This document shows positions 31,275 to 41,817 of a stretch of DNA of 64,000 nt, in pieces. Positions within the stretch are counted from its first letter, which is position 1. Each line of letters starts with the position of its first letter. The stretch lies in contig CM061139.1 of assembly GCA_030789695.1 (NCBI GenBank), forward strand, positions 201,287,641 to 201,351,640, read 5' to 3'. The notes beneath the pieces are model-generated. The model had not been told where the DNA came from. It was given only the letters and a program-made list of their open reading frames with translations, and did not search any database. Source of the DNA: Scilla litardierei. Taxonomy: Eukaryota > Streptophyta > Magnoliopsida > Asparagales > Asparagaceae. The position numbers and the translations under genes are program-made.

Positions 31275-31556
31275 ATAAATAAATAGTGATTTTTTGTGTT
31301 TTCTCGACGACATGTAAGAACAACAACACATCATGAGCGGATCTCGGGTTTGTATAGGCCATGTTGGCTAGAACTGTTGTGATGTTGGAGTCAACCAATA
31401 ACTGCTTAATTATGCCAAGTGATACAAGAAACGTTGATCAAGAACTGTGATCCATGAACCAGCTTATACAATTTTTTGCCGTCACCGGCCATCCCCTCAT
31501 CGACGGTCAACTAGACGACTGGTTTGTCGTCTCCAGCAATGCTCGCTTCCCTTTTT
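31275..31556. repeat. Diverged direct repeat, copy 2
   Basis: Partner of 29779-30070, 1.5 kb away in the same orientation. The ends of the homology were judged by eye. Confidence 0.65.
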
Positions 31557-31791
31557 CCCCAAAGAGTTGCACATCCAGTACCTCGTACTAATAACACTCA
31601 AAGTCTTGCATAGTCAAGAAGTGAACACGGACTCGGATCTTCGGATTGTTGATCTTGATGATTGTACGGACTTCGTGAGGCTGAGCTTGAATGTCGATTT
31701 TTATCAATTTTGACCTATTTTGATCAGTAGGTTGGGCTTGGCCCCAAGTTACTGATGCTTGCTATTTCACTTGCAAGCCAATTAAGCAGCC

Positions 31792-33053
31792 TGTTAAGAC
31801 GTATATGTATGGACTTAATGGTGGCATTAATCTTGGAGGTTAATGTGTTGTTTACCTGGCATTATTGTGAGGACCTCAGCTTCATTTGAGATCAGCCCCG
31901 GATTTATGAGATCGGCTTGGATGATTGGGCCCGGTCAATCTTGAGCTTGGCAAACCAAAAGATCCTTCGTGGATATCCACAGATTGACCAAACACAACGA
32001 TATGCAAGACAAAAGAGAAAGAACAAACTAAAGTACACACAAGAATGGAAGAGCAATTACCCAACTTTATAGAAGTCAGCAAGGCACTAGTGGTGGCAAT
32101 TCGGGCCGGCCCGGTCTTATCGGGCCGTGCCGGCCCGGTCCGGTTTTCTTAAAGGACCGGGCCGGCCCGGCCCGATAAGACTTCGGGCCATTCCAGAGAG
32201 GCCCAGGCACGGTCCGATAAAAATTCGGGCCGTCCGGCCCGGTCCGATAGGGTTGAATGAATTATGTATTGTGACAATATTTTATCATATTTTTAAACAC
32301 AAACTTGTCTCATATGCTTAAAGATGCATCGAAATGGAGCACGAAAGAAGATGATTAAGTGGGTTGCATAAGGTGATGTGTTCTACACTGTTTTCATTTA
32401 TTTAGCAAGATAAAGTAACATGTTTGGTGGTTCTTTGTCTCTTCTCGAAAACTGAGATTGACCCCCAAGATCCGAAGACATCAAAGTTGGCGCTGGCGGG
32501 AAGTTGTTAAAATTTATGATATTTGGAGCTTGATTTGATAAGATTCATGACATTGGACTCAACACCATAAATGAATGCACATTATCTTTAGATCAGTGTG
32601 TGGTCAAATTGAAGTGGGGCGATCAAATGCTTTTCGTGCCGTGCCGTGCCGCCCATGGGCTGAAAATCTTGGCCCGGGTCCGGTCCGAAAATGAACCGGG
32701 CCGGGCCAGCCCGGTCCGATTAGGATTTCGGGCCAAAATTGTTGGCCCAAGCACGGTCTTATCGTGCCGGGCCCGTGCCGGACTATCGTGCCGGACCGAA
32801 AATTGCCACCCCTACAAGGCACCATATAAGGATTTAAGCCTAAATCCTCAACCACTTGCTTCTCCTTCTCCAAAGCATTCCTAGGCCCATTTGTCGAGGT
32901 TATTCTCCTCTCTTTACACGATGCCTCTTAAGATGAAAATCTCTAAACAAATAGACTATTTATATGGTCTACCCAATGGTTACAAGAAATATACAAGCAT
33001 ACCCCCAATAAAGACACATATTTATAAGTAGATTTTATGAGCCAACTCTAACA
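31792..33053 (-). repeat. 3' LTR of the minus-strand copia remnant, interrupted
   Basis: The start at 33053 is secure, directly after the purine tract. About 527 bp remain once the hAT and one duplication copy are removed, a normal size for such an element, if the outer end near 31792 is right. Confidence 0.5.
32088..32814. mobile_element. Non-autonomous hAT transposon, 727 bp
   Basis: Ends TAGTGGTGGCAATT and AATTGCCACCCCTA, with a perfect 8-bp duplication CAAGGCAC (32080-32087 and 32815-32822). The first 180 bp match the reverse complement of the right end of the element at 17022-18392, and the last 190 bp match its left end, so they are one family in opposite orientation. The middle (about 32255-32620) is unrelated to that copy. 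Both flanks hold arrays of GGCCCG, CGGGCC and GATAAG/CTTATC words. No transposase is encoded. Confidence 0.92.
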
Positions 33054-33189
33054 ATCTCCACCTTGGCGAGAAAACTCTTCCACGTCCACATGAAAATCAA
33101 CAAGGTGTCACATACACCTCCACCATGACGAGTCCATCCACCCCACCACCATCACACATATATCCACATGAGGAGCTGTGCTCATCCTC

Positions 33190-34690
33190 ATCTCTAGCAC
33201 AAAGAGATGTTTGGCAAGTCTAGGCAATGCCTAAACTTCTCTCTTTTCAGCAGCTTAGTAAATACATCCGCATCATTCTCGTGGATGTGCATCTTCTCGA
33301 AATTGATTTCACCATCATCGAGCCAATCACGAACTCTATGATACATCATCGCAATGTGTTTTGTCCTTATGTGATAGACATGATTCTTGATCAAGCAAAT
33401 TTCACTTTAACTATCCGAGAATAATTGGATGTTCTCTAGGTCCAACCCAAGTTCATTTACCAAACCTCTCAACCAAATATCTTCCTTGGAAGCCTCCATA
33501 ATTACCATGTACTCGGCATCCATTTTAGATAACGTCGTAGTGGATTGTAGCAACCGACCTCCAACAAATAGAACCACTGGCAAGTTTAAAGATGTACCCA
33601 GCAGTAGACCTCCTCTTGTCACGATCCCCTGCATAATCCGCATTGACATATCCAACTACAACACTTGAGTCATCTTTCTTCTCAAACATAATGCCCAACT
33701 CTTTTGTGCCTCTCAAATACCTCAAAATCCACTTCACCGCATTCCAATGCTCTTTACCTGGATTTGACATGTATTTGCAAACTACACCAACAGCTTGGCC
33801 TACGTCCGATCTTGTGTATATCATGTCATACATCAAACATCCTACCACATTTGCATATGGTACATCTTTCATCTTCTCAATTTCGTCCACCGTCTTTGGA
33901 CATTGCTCTTTGCTCAAAGCAAAATGAGAATCAAGTGGTGTGAGAACGGTTTTGCATCCTTCGTGATATACCTCTCCACCACTTTAGAGACACACATCAT
34001 TTGTGATAACCACAACTTTCCGGCATCTCTATCTCCCCTTATCTCCATGCCCAAAGTCTTTGTGGCCGTCCCAATGTCCTTCATGTCAAACTCTTGACTC
34101 AACTTAGACTTGAGCTCAACCACCATTGGCATGTGTTTACATGCAATTAGCATGTCATCCACATAGAAAAGTAACATGATAGTAGAACTATCATCAAGGA
34201 CATTGTAGTAAACGCAACAATCATACTCACTCCATGAGTATCCGATATGTAACATGAAAGAGTTGAAACATTTGTACCAATGTATTGGTGATTGCTTGAG
34301 CCAATATAGAGACTTCTTAAACCGATAAACAAAATATTCTTTGCCCACTTCTTTGAACCCTTCTAGCTGTGACATGCTAATTGTTTCATCCAACTCGCTG
34401 TGAAGGAAAGCCGTGTTTACATCAAGTTGTTCAAGCTCCATGTTGAACTCCGTCACCATATCCAATAGTACATTTATAGAAGTGTGCTTCATCACTGGAG
34501 AGAATATCTTATCTTAATCTATCCCAATATTTTGTGAGTACCCCTCGCCACTAAACTAGCTTATGAAAAATGGTTTGTCCTTTTCATGCAAAGGTTCCTT
34601 TATCCTATAGATCTACTAGCTTGACACCAGTTTAAAGTCCTTTGGTTTAGGTACCAACTCCCACATGGAATTCTTATAGAGAGCTTTCCA
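33190..34690 (-). pseudogene. Copia reverse transcriptase and RNase H remnant
   Basis: Minus-strand frames give copia RT (VTEFNMELEQLDVNTAFLHS, then YVDDMLIACKHM with the catalytic YVDD near 34150). The connection follows (VGCLMYDMIYTRSDVGQAVG at about 33840) and RNase H (VGYVNADYAGDRDKRRSTAGY near 33640; QSTTTLSKMDAEYMVIMEA near 33530). The end is HENDADVFTKLLKREKFRHCL near 33230. Frame changes near 33525-33655 and 33400, and stops upstream of 34495, make it inactive. Upstream RT sequence (MWELVPKPKDFK-like near 34670) is degenerate. Confidence 0.8.
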
Positions 34691-34885
34691 TCTTCTCTAC
34701 CATTAACTCCAACCAACATTCTCTTTCATGTGAATCTATATCCTATTGAAATGAGCCGGGCACACCACCACTAATGGCAAGAGCATATTGGATATTGTAC
34801 CCTAGATATAGTTTTGAGGATGATTAATAAATGATGGTACTGATTATTTTAATGTGTGTAGGTACCAAAAAGATTTTCATTAGAA

Positions 34886-35197
34886 TGTTAGGTATTGGTG
34901 TTTTAAACCAATATTGTTTTGATGATGATCACAACATTATATTGTTGTTAATGACTCTCAATGTTTTAGTCTCATGTTTAACTATTGAAGAATAGCATTT
35001 TGGAGACTAAAATCTTGGTGCAAGGATGTACACCAAAAGGAGCATTGCCAAATCTTGGAGCTTGATGAAAGGAAGCTCATCAAGTGGTGCTAAAGCTTGG
35101 AAGATGATGTGGAGATCAAGGCTACTTATGCTTGAGGACTTAGACTATAGGAGAAGTAAATTGTTATCCACGTAATATTTTATTACTTTCTTTTCTC
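34886..35197 (+). repeat. SIRE-like LTR fragment
   Basis: Begins TGTTAGGTATTGGTG and continues with ATTGTTTTGATGATGATCAC and TAATGACTCT, words shared with the LTR arms at 41818 and 43290. Only about the first 310 bp are present. ENT pseudogene DNA follows. No target duplication was found. Confidence 0.55.
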
Positions 35198-35281
35198 TTT
35201 TTGAGTCTAGGACTTTGTAATGCCTTGACAGATGGTCATACTCATTCATGCGTATGCATTGACACGGTTTATAAAGCGCAG

Positions 35282-35726
35282 GTTGAGGAAGATCCAAAAC
35301 ATCTAGAACGTTTAGGTAGAGAACAATTGCTACTGCAGAATATAGATTATATACCAAATAAAATGCCTAATGATAACATCGCGAAAGGGACTCATGGCCG
35401 CGACTCTTTCTCGTGTCTTGTTCGTTCCGGCGTTTTACTTCACGACAAAGTATGGAGAGCAAGGTTGGATGATCATGTTAACGTCTTTCTTGGGGATAAC
35501 CAACGACCATCTTACAGTCTGTGTTATGACGACAGCACCCAAAGGATACAAGGTGATCGAACTAGAAATTGTTAAAGCTTATCCTTGTTTGGCTAAAGCA
35601 ATGATTCTCTGATCATGTGGTTATGTTGACGGGGGAAATTGATGGGTTGTGCAGGGACCTGAACAGAATGCCTTGGGAAATATGCTCGTCACGTTTCTCC
35701 TGCAAAGGCTGGTGATGTTGAAGTAG
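35282..35726 (+). pseudogene. ENT pseudogene, second copy of the transporter
   Basis: This matches exons 5-7 of the ENT gene at 26821-28899. The acceptor AAAGCGCAG precedes VEEDPKHLERLG. The sequence jumps from the NIDY codons of exon 5 (near 35348) into the middle of exon 6 (ITSRKGLMAATLSR, then FYFTTKYGEQGWMIMLTSFLG), losing the rest of exon 5, the intron and the start of exon 6. Exon 6 ends at 35552 with a GT. The last exon (GPEQNALGNMLV, from 35655) lacks about 47 bases coding the final membrane helix and shifts frame into a stop. Exons 1-4 are absent. The two copies suggest an old tandem duplication. Confidence 0.88.
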
Positions 35727-36480
35727 CTTCAGATATCTCAGTGTCAAGCTCATGCAAACTGCTGTGGTGATTTTTGGTGGTGCTATTTTATTTTGTTTTG
35801 ATTCTACCTCAGTTGTTAATTTCGTTGGCTGGTGTTTTACTGGGTCGAATAGAAGGCCAGGGTTCATGTAGCCAAAGATCTGAGATGAATGCTGCTGTTT
35901 TTCTGAAATTCCATGGATGAAATAATGTTAGTGCCATATTTAATTTCGAGGAAGATCGCATTGGGAAATGAGTAAATATAATCAATTTGTTTCACCGGGA
36001 ATTGTGTGTATTCTGGTTGGTGTAATGTGGAGTGGCTTATTAGTGAACTAGGAATAACACATGCAAACAGTGCACATGGATCCAAGAAGAAAGCAAACAA
36101 AGGATGCGGGATCCGCACGCAGATGTGAAAGAGAGGGGAGTGTGTGTATCGTCCGTGGGTAAAACAGGGAAAAGATTATGTTAAAGTGCAAAAATGTAAG
36201 GGGTCAAAAGTGAACAAGGCCGATGGCAAACCCATAAATATATGGAAGAGAGTGGTATTTGGATTTGATGAAGAAGTAATGGCAAGCTTGCAAATAATGG
36301 GAATGAGGGAGGCTTTTGTTTGAGAACACAACCAATACCCCCACCCACCCATGCATACGTGGCACATCTCTCTCCTTGCCACATGAGACAAACATCCCAT
36401 AAACCTCCTTCAATTGTATGATAGATTTAAAACTTGGTATGTTTCTTTTGCTGTTTTGTCCCCATTTTTAAAATGGGAGT
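35727..36480. other. Flank of the ENT pseudogene
   Basis: About 750 bp without a supported gene or repeat. The first 160 bp resemble a 3' UTR (compare CCAAAGATCTGAGATGAATG here with CCAAAGACCTGATATGAAAA after the ENT gene). Confidence 0.4.
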
Positions 36481-37652
36481 GTGGGCATACAGGTTGGATT
36501 TGGGCACAAACCCGGATTCGAACCCGACCCGCACCTAGCCGTCACTTGGTCTTGGCCAATCTTGGGTACAAGCAAGCCTAGGCAGCTTAGACTCCCTAGT
36601 TGCGCCCTCATAGGCCGCATAATCATGATCGATGCTTGATTGCTTGAGGAAGATGAGAAAGTTTCCGGATTAGAAAGTTATAAACAGTTTCCTATTTTTC
36701 TCTTTGTACACAGAGAATTTAATGTTGTAGCCTTTGCTTCATTGCTTTAGATTTATTGTTTTTATGGTCGATCAATTGGTTGCATACATTGTATATTTGT
36801 TTCGGTGTGTCTTCTCACCACTGAAGTTGTTGGAAGGTTGTTCAGTTGTAGTAGCTGATGTAGGATGATGAATGATAACATGGGCAGTTGACTGAGCATT
36901 GGGCGAGCTGTCCATGGTCTTGATAGGCCCAGATCATGGCTATAGGAATAAGATCCGAGCTATCTTCGACTAGCCTGCATCACTAGAAGCTCGTCATGAG
37001 GTCAAATCTGGGGTTCGACCAAATCACCTACGATGTTTAAGTCTGTAGATGACTGAAAGAGACTCGGGATAGATATGTTCGACCTGTTAGGATGTCGTCC
37101 GCTAGCTATCTCTCCGAGTTATGGAGGAGAAATATGAGGTGGAGCAAATATTAAGTATAAGAGTACCTGACTTGGGTGTATGTCAGAAAGTCAGGAGTCA
37201 AACATTTCTCTCGTTGTTCTCGAGACTATATATAGAAAATGATCCTTTGGACTGGTGTTGCTCATGTAACAGCTGAGCCTTGTTGTATTGGCCTGAGCTG
37301 TCGATAATGATGGAGAATTTAATGTTCAGCCATTGATGCTCGTCATTATGAGTCGACCCTTTAAATACACAAGCCCAACGGCTAGCTGAGCTGTCGCATT
37401 GACTGGAGAGGCAGTTGGCATCCCGTTTGTGCCTTCGAGCTATTGGGCTGACTCTGTAGGCTTGTATTTGAGCTTGTCAATTAAAGTAAATAATAAGACC
37501 ATCTACATGTCAGCCCAATGTAATAACAATGTATCCCATCTCCCGAGCTCAATCGATGCGGTTGAGGTTGGGTAATGTGGTACGAGCTGACTAAACAAGC
37601 ATGCCAGTCGAGATGGCCCATTTAATGATGGGCGTTAGAGCGCCGTGTCCAA
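36481..37652. other. Unclassified repeat-like DNA
   Basis: No coding frame is supported. 36525-36720 resembles 43295-43490 (same orientation; shared GATTGCTTGA and GTTATAAA). From 36890 to 37620 variants of GAGCTRTCG recur, similar to the word family in the LTR at 26330-26450. Probably old LTR material. Confidence 0.35.
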
Positions 37653-37657
37653 GGACT

Positions 37658-39024
37658 TGTTGGATTTTGAGTCTCCATCCCATGGTTATTTTGATGATGA
37701 ACAACATAATATGGTACTAATATCTCCATTAAGTATTGTGTATATGTATTGTGCTATTCAAACTATCCTATGGAACATTGAAGATCAATTTATGATAGCC
37801 AAACTTTTGGAGTGCTCACAAGCTCAAAAGAAATCAAGGAGATGCACTCAAGGATGGTATGATGTGCTAGCAAGGGCATGAACCATTGGAGCTAAAGCAA
37901 GAATGAAGAAGAAGATGATTTGGACTTCAATGTCTTTATTTTATGTATTTTTCTTCATTTTATTTAGCTTTGTAAAACTTTGCAAGAAGCTCACACACAC
38001 ACACACACACACACACAAGAATAGCATCAAAACATTTTCAAAAGTCTTTAAATTATATTTCTAAAGTATAAAATTATTTTGAAATAATTTCATGAAGTTT
38101 TAAAGTTTAAACCCCTAGTTTCAGTGAAGTATCCAACTACTTTTATATTTTAGTCGACTGATTTGAATGGGAGAAGAGTTGTGCACTCTGGTCCTCAAAA
38201 GTCCCCAGAGTAGCCGACTACTTCACTATTCGCAGCCTAGAAAATTATCATTTTTACCCTCGTTTTCTAGCCGTTTGAAGTGTACTTTGGACACTGTTTA
38301 TGCATATTTTGGGCTCTATAAATACGGGTTTGGTGCAGAATTTATTACTAATAGCTAATATTTTCAAGAGAAAAAAGAGTATTTCTTAGCCCAAAAGCTT
38401 TAAGCACAAAATTTCATACGACCAAAATTCTTCATTGATTTCAAATCGCTTTGGCCAAATTCCTTGATCTCCCAAAAGCTTAGTTTCTTCATTTTTAAGA
38501 GATCATTTTCATGGCCTTCTCAATTCACAAAGCTTCAAGCAAGGCTATAGGAAAAGAGTATTCTTTCTTCATTAAGTGTAAGTAGAAAACCTTTTGGAAA
38601 TTTAAAAGTGTTGAGGTGGCAAGTCTTTAATTTCTTGTGAAGAAATTCATTGTAAGAAAGACCTTTTGGGAAGATGCATTTGTACTACTGGGAAAATAGT
38701 GGATTTGAGCCGAGTGGGACTTGGGTGTTGCTGGAGTAGGATACAGTGGACAATTGGGACTTGCATATCCAAATCAGGGTACATTCTGTGTTTGCATTTG
38801 GTTTGCTCTCTCTATCTCTCAATCTCTTTGCCTCCCATTATCTTGCACATTGAGTTCAATTCTGATGTGCATGTTTATATTGCAAGATTAATTGTTGATT
38901 AGAACCAGCTTGGAAAAATAAAATTATTGTTCTAGGTACATTTAAAAGAGGGAAATTTTAAGTTTTATTGAGAGACTAATCACCACCCTCTAGTATCTAC
39001 TTGATCATCCACATGATCCCAACA
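37658..39024 (+). repeat. Solo LTR, SIRE-like family (1367 bp)
   Basis: Begins TGTTGGATTTTGAG and ends GATCCCAACA. The flanks GGACT (37653-37657) and GGATT (39025-39029) are a 5-bp duplication with one change. A TATAAATAC promoter box lies near 38316. The LTR stands alone with no internal element sequence, the mark of LTR-LTR recombination. Confidence 0.75.
37992..38017. repeat. (CA)n microsatellite
   Basis: Thirteen CA units without interruption, inside the solo LTR. Confidence 0.95.
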
Positions 39025-39029
39025 GGATT

Positions 39030-39884
39030 CGCACGCCAAAAGAGCACAGAACTCGGAACGTTATTGCTCCAAGATGTCGACACGTGTCCCGGGGTTGGAC
39101 GGCTAGGTTTGCCTCACGGGCTGTGCCCTCCTGTATAAATCGAGTGTGATGATCTCGCCTTTGCTTTCATCTTCTTCCTTCAGCTTCACCGTCATCGAAA
39201 AAATGTAGTCATCTCTTCTGTCGCGTGCCTTTTATATTCTTCTTCCTCAAATTCTAGAGTAGATAGACTGTGGGCTGAAATGGAACGAACCCAGCGATGT
39301 ACAGAGATTTTCTGTCATCATAAGTTGGCGTTAATCTCTGGGGTATTGACACCATCGCAGAGATGGAGGTTGCAGGGAAGTCTCCCAACTAAGGAGTCGT
39401 CGTTGAGCGACTCGAATCAGTGTCTTCGCTGAGCTCCAGCGCAAGACGTCGTCCCCGATGTCATTGAGTATACCGCAGCCAATGCCCTGGAGACCACTGA
39501 AGCAAAGTTTCTCGAAACCCTAGCCTCTTGACTGTATCTTTTCTATTGTATGGGCTCGATCAATTTTTATATGTACAGGCTTTGGTCCCACTCTTTGATC
39601 AATAAAATTTCTTTTATCTAAGAACAAGCATTAGTTTGTCTGGAAGGACCTTAGAGTTATGGTAGAAAACTTTTGAATGCCCCAAGGATTTTTGTGGGAA
39701 GCTTCGAATTTAGCTCATCTTAGGACGCAGAAGATCTCCAAGCTGTGGTGGAAAATCCATGAGTACATCAAGTCTCAACTCGGAACTTAAGTAGGGGGCT
39801 CGTCTTAAGTCGCCAAAAATGACTTCGAGCTTCCGCCTTCGATTGAAGCATTAAAATGACCCTTGAAAAAATTTCTCTCAAGTC
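39030..39884. other. Unclassified, probably LTR or retroelement 3' sequence
   Basis: No supported gene. It has promoter-like CTGTATAAATCG near 39133 and ends in polyadenylation-like AATAAAATTT near 39600. It looks like the transcribed end of a gypsy element or LTR, but no paired copy is in the window. Confidence 0.35.
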
Positions 39885-39889
39885 GTAAA

Positions 39890-41407
39890 TGTTGAGTATT
39901 GGATCCCTCAATTTAGTTTTGATGATAAGCAAACATAATTAATTGTAGATAACTCCTTCTTTTGTAGTTAATTAAAGCATCATCGAATGTAGATCAAAGT
40001 TTTATCAAAATCAACGATGAAGTAACCCGATGACGTGAGCAAATCAACGAGATGGACTCAAAGATTCAAATAGAAAGTGAATAGGATTAATATGTAAATT
40101 TTTCATTTCTTTACTTCATTATGGAATTAGATTGTTAAGCCTTGAATATAATTGCTAGAAGCATGTATATGTTATGCACAACGCTTTAAATCATTCATTA
40201 GTCGATCCTATATATCTGGATATCCATTCAGCTCAAAATCGAGCTTTCAACCCTTAATGAGATGCTGGTGTATGACCACCAGATGTCTGGCGTGCATAAC
40301 AGTCCTAGAAACCCTAACAGGACAGATGCCTGAAGGTGTCTTTCCAGGCGTCAGAATAGTCTGTCAGACGTCTGCGAGATGACCTACAGACGTCTGGTTA
40401 TTTTGGACAGATTTTCCAGTAGCTTCTTTTTCCTTGACCCCACTGTTAAATCGACTGATGTTTATTGGCCAGACGCTTGAATAGTCAGCCAGACGTCAGA
40501 AAACCCTTCATTAGACGCCTGGTGATCTAGTTGTTAGCCTGTATTTATTGCATTGCCAGTAAGTGCATTAAACTACTGGTGATCTAGTCGTTTGACTGCA
40601 TTTATTGCATTGTCAGTAAGTGCATCAGACGCCTGATGGACATTTTCCAGACGTCTAGTGACTCAGAAATCTGTCCGTTACAGGCCATTCCAGCATTTAA
40701 TGCTGCGGATTTATTAAGAGTTTTGGTGGGATTTTTAGAGACCTATAAATAGAGAATGTTAGCAGTCAATTTAGAAATCTTGGAAACATTTAAGCTCTCA
40801 TTCAAGTGCATTCCAAACTCCCAACTTTTTCAAGCTCTCACATTCATTCTCTTGTCCAAAAGCTACAAAACTTACATCTTCACGCACTGATTGCTTCACT
40901 TCTTTTGACAAGTAGTAGGTGCTTCGTCTCACTTATTAGAGCACATCCCACACACTCCCTTGCCTCACTTCTAAGTAAGATCATATTTAAGGCATATGTA
41001 TTGTGTTTTATTTCATATTGAGTATTTCAATTTCATTCTCTTTTTCTTGTAAGAAGAGACTCAGTTTGTGAGAGTGGGTTATTCCAGTGTTGTGGGAATA
41101 AGGATATTATGTATTGGATTAACTCTTATCGGGATTTGGTAAGAGGGTTTATTAGTGAATACTAATCTCTAGTGGGATTTACTAGATGGTTGCTGGAGTA
41201 GGATTCCAGGGAGTCGGGAATTGACTCGGGGAATTTGAACTATGGTACATACTTTGTTTGCGATTGCAATTTCTATGGTGTTGTCTCATTTACATTCATT
41301 CCACACTCTTGGTTGCTTGAGATTTTTATGAAACGTAAATTCCTTTTAATCATCATAAAACAATATTCACCCCCTCTACTGTTTTTCCCATAGTTTCAAG
41401 TCCTACA
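39890..41407 (+). repeat. Solo LTR, SIRE-like (1518 bp)
   Basis: Begins TGTTGAGTATTGGATCCC, like the SIRE 3' LTR at 22374, and ends TTCAAGTCCTACA. A perfect 5-bp duplication GTAAA flanks it (39885-39889 and 41408-41412). It carries about a dozen CAGACGTCTG-like decamers (40280-40660) and a 57-bp tandem duplication at 40519-40632. Promoter-like CTATAAATAG lies near 40743. No internal element remains. Confidence 0.92.
40519..40632. repeat. 57-bp tandem duplication in the solo LTR
   Basis: Copies at 40519-40575 and 40576-40632 share CTGGTGATCTAGT and ATTTATTGCATTG, with several differences between them. Confidence 0.8.
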
Positions 41408-41412
41408 GTAAA

Positions 41413-41817
41413 TTACCATAAAATATCGAGGTTGGCTCCGGTGTCGTCCATGCCACCTCAACAGCTCAGGCTTATACGTTGTAAGAGTAGGAAGCACGAG
41501 GTGTGGAATAATCATGTTTGGTCTATGCTACTAGACTGGTTCGGTGAACTAGCACAATGCTTCTTTGCAACCAAGCATGATGAGTTGACATAATAGAGGA
41601 GAGGCGATCTCGGTAGTTGGATTATGTGAAATGTATGCTTGCATGAATGCTTTCATTTCATTTTAGCATTACTTTTACATATTGCCACTTATATGCATTG
41701 TGTATTTTTTTTCCATTCACAATTGTTATACTTATAACTAGGGTAACCATTAGCATGTGCTTAATGATAATTTTATTATTTTCACATAATTGGTGTCATC
41801 ATCAAAAGGGGGGAGAT
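41413..41817 (+). mobile_element. 3' internal end of a SIRE-like element
   Basis: AT-rich sequence ends with TGTCATCATCAAAAGGGGGG and AGAT (to 41817), the purine tract that precedes the 3' LTR in SIRE-like copia elements, and the LTR arm begins directly after. No pol or gag is recognisable. Confidence 0.55.

Larger units (their letters stand above)
31792..34790 (-). mobile_element. Ty1/copia remnant with hAT-split LTR, 5' half missing
   Basis: Leftward from about 34790 come an RT start (WELVPKP-like, about 34670), RT, RNase H, the pol end, a purine tract (AAGGTGGAGAT on the minus strand, at about 33054-33064) and an LTR starting TGTTAGAG at 33053. Gag, protease, integrase and the 5' LTR are absent. 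The LTR is split by the hAT at 32088-32814. The outer end at 31792 rests on a CTTAACA end pairing with the TGTTAGA start and is uncertain. Confidence 0.7.

Noticed and set aside
36176..36413. Cluster of three overlapping minus-strand frames
   Set aside because: They overlap in different frames of a low-complexity region with no family resemblance.
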